From contig NZ_CP073766.1 of NCBI RefSeq assembly GCF_018255755.1, positions 3,534,001 to 3,598,000 of the forward strand: a DNA stretch of 64,000 nucleotides. The letters run 5' to 3'. Below are positions 61,965 through 64,000 of this stretch, in pieces. The notes beneath the pieces were generated by a model, which did no database searches, was not told the DNA's origin, and worked only from the letters and a program-made list of their open reading frames with translations. A program made the position numbers and the translations under genes. The DNA comes from Chitinophaga sp. HK235 (GTDB lineage Bacteria > Bacteroidota > Bacteroidia > Chitinophagales > Chitinophagaceae). Numbering within the stretch: position 1 is the first letter of the stretch; each line of letters opens with the position of its first letter.

Positions 61965-62858
61965 ATGCAAAAAATAGCGGTAATAGGCGCAGGTACCATG
62001 GGTAACGGTATCGCACACGTATTTGCTCAGAATGGCTTCAACGTAAACCTGATAGACGTCTCAGAAACAGCCCTCCAGAAAGCATTACAGACCATCTCTA
62101 AAAACATCGACAGACAAATTGCCAAAGGTACTGTCACCGAAGCAGATAAAACACAAACCCTGGCCAATATCACCACCCATACTGCCCTGGCAGACGGTGT
62201 GAAAGAAGCCTCCCTCGTAGTAGAAGCAGCCACCGAAAACGTAGCCCTCAAACTGAAAATATTCCAGGAGCTGGACCAGCATGCGCATCCCGATGCCATC
62301 CTGGCTACCAACACCTCCTCTATCTCCATTACCAAAATTGCCGCTGCCACCAAACGGCCGGCCAAAGTGATCGGCATGCACTTCATGAATCCCGTGCCCG
62401 TCATGAAACTGGTAGAGATCATCAACGGATACGCTACCGATAAAAATGTCACCGAACAAATCGTAGCCCTCTCCGAAAAACTGGGCAAAGTACCCTGCGT
62501 AGTGAATGATTATCCAGGCTTCATCGCCAATCGTATTCTTATGCCTATGATCAACGAAGCGATCTACTCCCTCTATGAAGGTGTAGCCGGCGTAGCAGAA
62601 ATCGATACCGTCATGAAACTCGGTATGGCACACCCTATGGGCCCTCTGCAACTCGCAGACTTCATCGGCCTCGACGTATGCCTTTCCATCCTCAACGTAT
62701 TACACGACGGATTCGGTAATCCTAAATACGCTCCCTGCCCTCTCCTCGTCAATATGGTCACCGCCGGCTATCTCGGCGTGAAAAGTGGAGAAGGGTTCTA
62801 TCAATATACACCCGGAAGTAAAGAACTGGTTGTAAGCCCTTTGCACAGTAACCGCTAA
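61965..62858 (+). CDS. 3-hydroxyacyl-CoA (3-hydroxybutyryl-CoA) dehydrogenase
   Basis: 297 residues. The NAD-binding motif is VIGAGTMGNGIAHVFAQNGF. The catalytic His-Glu pair lies in IGMHFMNPVPVMKLVEII, and the conserved NTSSISIT precedes it. The C-terminal domain contains PGFIANRILMPMINEAIYSL and GMAHPMGPLQLADFIGLD. The enzyme interconverts 3-hydroxybutyryl-CoA and acetoacetyl-CoA in beta-oxidation or lysine breakdown. It is of normal length and followed by a strong terminator. Confidence 0.95.
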   Translation: MQKIAVIGAGTMGNGIAHVFAQNGFNVNLIDVSETALQKALQTISKNIDRQIAKGTVTEADKTQTLANITTHTALADGVKEASLVVEAATENVALKLKIFQELDQHAHPDAILATNTSSISITKIAAATKRPAKVIGMHFMNPVPVMKLVEIINGYATDKNVTEQIVALSEKLGKVPCVVNDYPGFIANRILMPMINEAIYSLYEGVAGVAEIDTVMKLGMAHPMGPLQLADFIGLDVCLSILNVLHDGFGNPKYAPCPLLVNMVTAGYLGVKSGEGFYQYTPGSKELVVSPLHSNR

Positions 62859-62868
62859 TCAGCATAAA

Positions 62869-62911
62869 ATCAGAAGGCCCATTGCAAAGTGCAATGGGCC
62901 TTCTGATTTTT
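62869..62911 (+). terminator. Rho-independent terminator of the 3-hydroxyacyl-CoA dehydrogenase gene
   Basis: ATCAGAAGGCCCATTGCA and its exact complement form an 18-bp stem around AAG, followed by TTTT. Confidence 0.95.
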
Positions 62912-63060
62912 ATTTGGGTTACAGTGTCCGATTATGAACACTTCGCTCCACTTCCGAACAATTTTTTCGCCCCATTAGATTCTAACTTCTTCATTATCAG
63001 CGGTTCTATTTCTGGCATATTCTTTATCACTCTCCGGTATCACCCTGAAACTCTACTACC

Positions 63061-63315
63061 ATGTTGAAGCGTTATAAAATCTTTCTGATCACCGTGGCTG
63101 TTGTGGTAGCTATGCTGCTGATTTTAAAGAGAGAATGCCTTAAAATGGACAATCCCGGACCTTCCCGGTCTCCTGATATTTGTTTTGAACTGATCGCCGA
63201 ATTTCAGCTGGTCGGGAAACAGGCTACTTCATCGGTTTTATCTCCAGTCCGTGAATGTCGCGGAGACGAAGCAGGCACAACTCCTCATTCGATTTGGGCA
63301 CGCCTATGTCCATAG
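63061..63315 (+). CDS. Possible small membrane protein, overlapping the end of the YigZ-type gene
   Basis: 84 codons from ATG 63061. The first 22 residues form a convincing helix (IFLITVAVVVAMLLILK), but the last 30 residues are read antisense to the YigZ-type gene and look accidental. Either the true gene ended earlier and lost its stop, or the frame is not real. Confidence 0.3.
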   Translation: MLKRYKIFLITVAVVVAMLLILKRECLKMDNPGPSRSPDICFELIAEFQLVGKQATSSVLSPVRECRGDEAGTTPHSIWARLCP

Positions 63316-63826
63316 CACAGAAGAGCTGCAGCTCCTGGGAAAGCACTGTACAGTTAAGTTGTTTTACCACGATCATGACATCGTTCATAATCGTATAGTC
63401 GAAGCTGAGATGATACCTGGATTCTATGTTTTTCTGGATGGCAGGTACCAGTTGTAATACCATGGAGGCGCTCATCTTATAGGCGTTGATCAGCCCCGGC
63501 ACGCCCAGCAGTGTGCCACCGAAATAACGCACCACCACAATCAGTACATCCGTCAGTTGTTTACTGTCTATCTGCCCCAGGATAGGCTTGCCGGCAGAAC
63601 CGGAAGGCTCTCCGTCGTCGTTGGCCCTGAACTGTAATCCGTCTGTTCCCAGCCGGTAAGCATAACAATGGTGGGTAGCTTTCGGATGCTCCTTTTTTAC
63701 TTCCAGCAGGCATTCCTTCACCGCCTCCGGAGTTTTGACAGGAAATACATAAGCCAGAAACTTGCTGCCCCTGTCTTTAAACTCAGCGACAGCTGTTTTA
63801 TCAATTGTAAAATAAACCTCCATCAA
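63224..63826 (-). CDS. YigZ/IMPACT family protein
   Basis: 200 residues. The IMPACT signature is clear: RGSKFLAYVFPVKTPEAVKE, HHCYAYRLG, NDDGEPSGSAGKPILGQI and VVRYFGGTLLGVPGLINAY. A C-terminal DUF1949-like domain completes the protein. The family is linked to translation control and ribosome binding. It lies immediately downstream of the probable ribD gene on the same strand (22 bases), so cotranscription is possible. Confidence 0.93.
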   Translation of the reverse strand: MMEVYFTIDKTAVAEFKDRGSKFLAYVFPVKTPEAVKECLLEVKKEHPKATHHCYAYRLGTDGLQFRANDDGEPSGSAGKPILGQIDSKQLTDVLIVVVRYFGGTLLGVPGLINAYKMSASMVLQLVPAIQKNIESRYHLSFDYTIMNDVMIVVKQLNCTVLSQELQLFCAMDIGVPKSNEELCLLRLRDIHGLEIKPMK

Positions 63827-63848
63827 AATATTTTAGAAAAACCAAATA

Positions 63849-64000
63849 CTATTTATCTCCGCTGCGATGGTAAAAATCGATGCGGTCGCCTTCCAGGTAT
63901 ACTGTGTTATCCAGCACCGCATGAGGTATGGCTGGTGCAGGCAGCCCATCGGGAAGTGTAACCGTTCCCGTTATAATACGGGCTTCGTCCCACAGACCGG
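63849..64000 (-). CDS. ribD: C-terminal end of a probable RibD (riboflavin deaminase/reductase), partial
   Basis: Only the last 49 residues before the stop at 63849 are in the window: GLWDEARIITG at the start, LPAPAIPHAVLDNT and DRIDFYHR at the end. GLWDEARV-type sequence near the C-terminus is typical of the reductase domain of RibD in Bacteroidota, which makes a riboflavin precursor. The rest lies beyond the right edge, so the call is tentative. Confidence 0.6.
   Translation of the reverse strand, partial: GLWDEARIITGTVTLPDGLPAPAIPHAVLDNTVYLEGDRIDFYHRSGDK

Noticed and set aside
62882..63067. 61-codon frame after the dehydrogenase terminator
   Set aside because: It starts inside the terminator stem and has no family features or promoter.

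Overview
The window looks like the chromosome of a member of the Bacteroidota, most likely Chitinophaga or a close relative in the Chitinophagaceae. The evidence is a SusC/SusD pair behind an ECF sigma factor and a FecR anti-sigma factor, three FecR-type genes in 64 kb, Bacteroidota-style promoters (TAnnTTTG) in several gaps, few Shine-Dalgarno sites, and families typical of the phylum (DUF4369/TlpA, DUF1543, DUF885, DUF2130, carboxypeptidase-like regulatory domains). No phage, plasmid or complete insertion sequence is visible.

Layout. 1-4.4 kb: end of a TlpA-like thioredoxin gene, a very acidic small protein, DUF1543, an orphan FecR and a YheT-type hydrolase. 4.4-8 kb: a 57-bp inverted repeat, an AraC regulator with an MFS exporter that carries a frameshift, and signal peptidase I. 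8-11.5 kb: an exported sugar isomerase-like protein, a toxin-antitoxin locus destroyed by deletion, and a TPR plus SUKH gene pair. 11.5-18.8 kb: sigma factor, FecR, SusC and SusD ending at a strong terminator. 18.9-24.5 kb: a five-gene operon for a Tat-exported molybdenum aldehyde/xanthine oxidoreductase of the PaoABC type, with its cofactor chaperone (XdhC) and a molybdopterin nucleotidyltransferase (MocA type). 24.5-26.5 kb: a dioxygenase-SDR operon headed by a palindromic operator and a 28-residue leader peptide ending Cys-Ser-Cys-Cys-Cys. 26.5-34.4 kb: a DNA glycosylase without zinc-finger cysteines, a DUF885 protein, two convergent L,D-transpeptidases and a phosphocholine-type phospholipase C.

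36.9-41.6 kb holds the most unusual module. An ECF sigma factor and FecR are followed not by a TonB receptor but by an STN-domain protein built on 16-residue solenoid repeats, and then by a second protein with the same repeats and no STN domain. This looks like a surface-signalling circuit in which a repeat protein takes the place of the TonB-dependent transducer.

41.8-64 kb is mostly housekeeping or membrane genes: OmpH/Skp-like chaperone, SMP-30 lactonase, two coupled membrane proteins, three tandem tRNA-Gly(GCC), PepSY protein, glycosyltransferase, histidine kinase without a partner, tRNA-Leu(GAG), DUF2130, HAD phosphatase, DUF4136 lipoprotein plus beta-barrel, ApbE, glutaryl-CoA-type dehydrogenase, YciI, PyrF, Mrp, 3-hydroxyacyl-CoA dehydrogenase, YigZ and the end of a probable RibD. 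Several families of dispersed palindromic repeats sit in the intergenic gaps. All function calls were made by eye from sequence motifs. No database search was possible.
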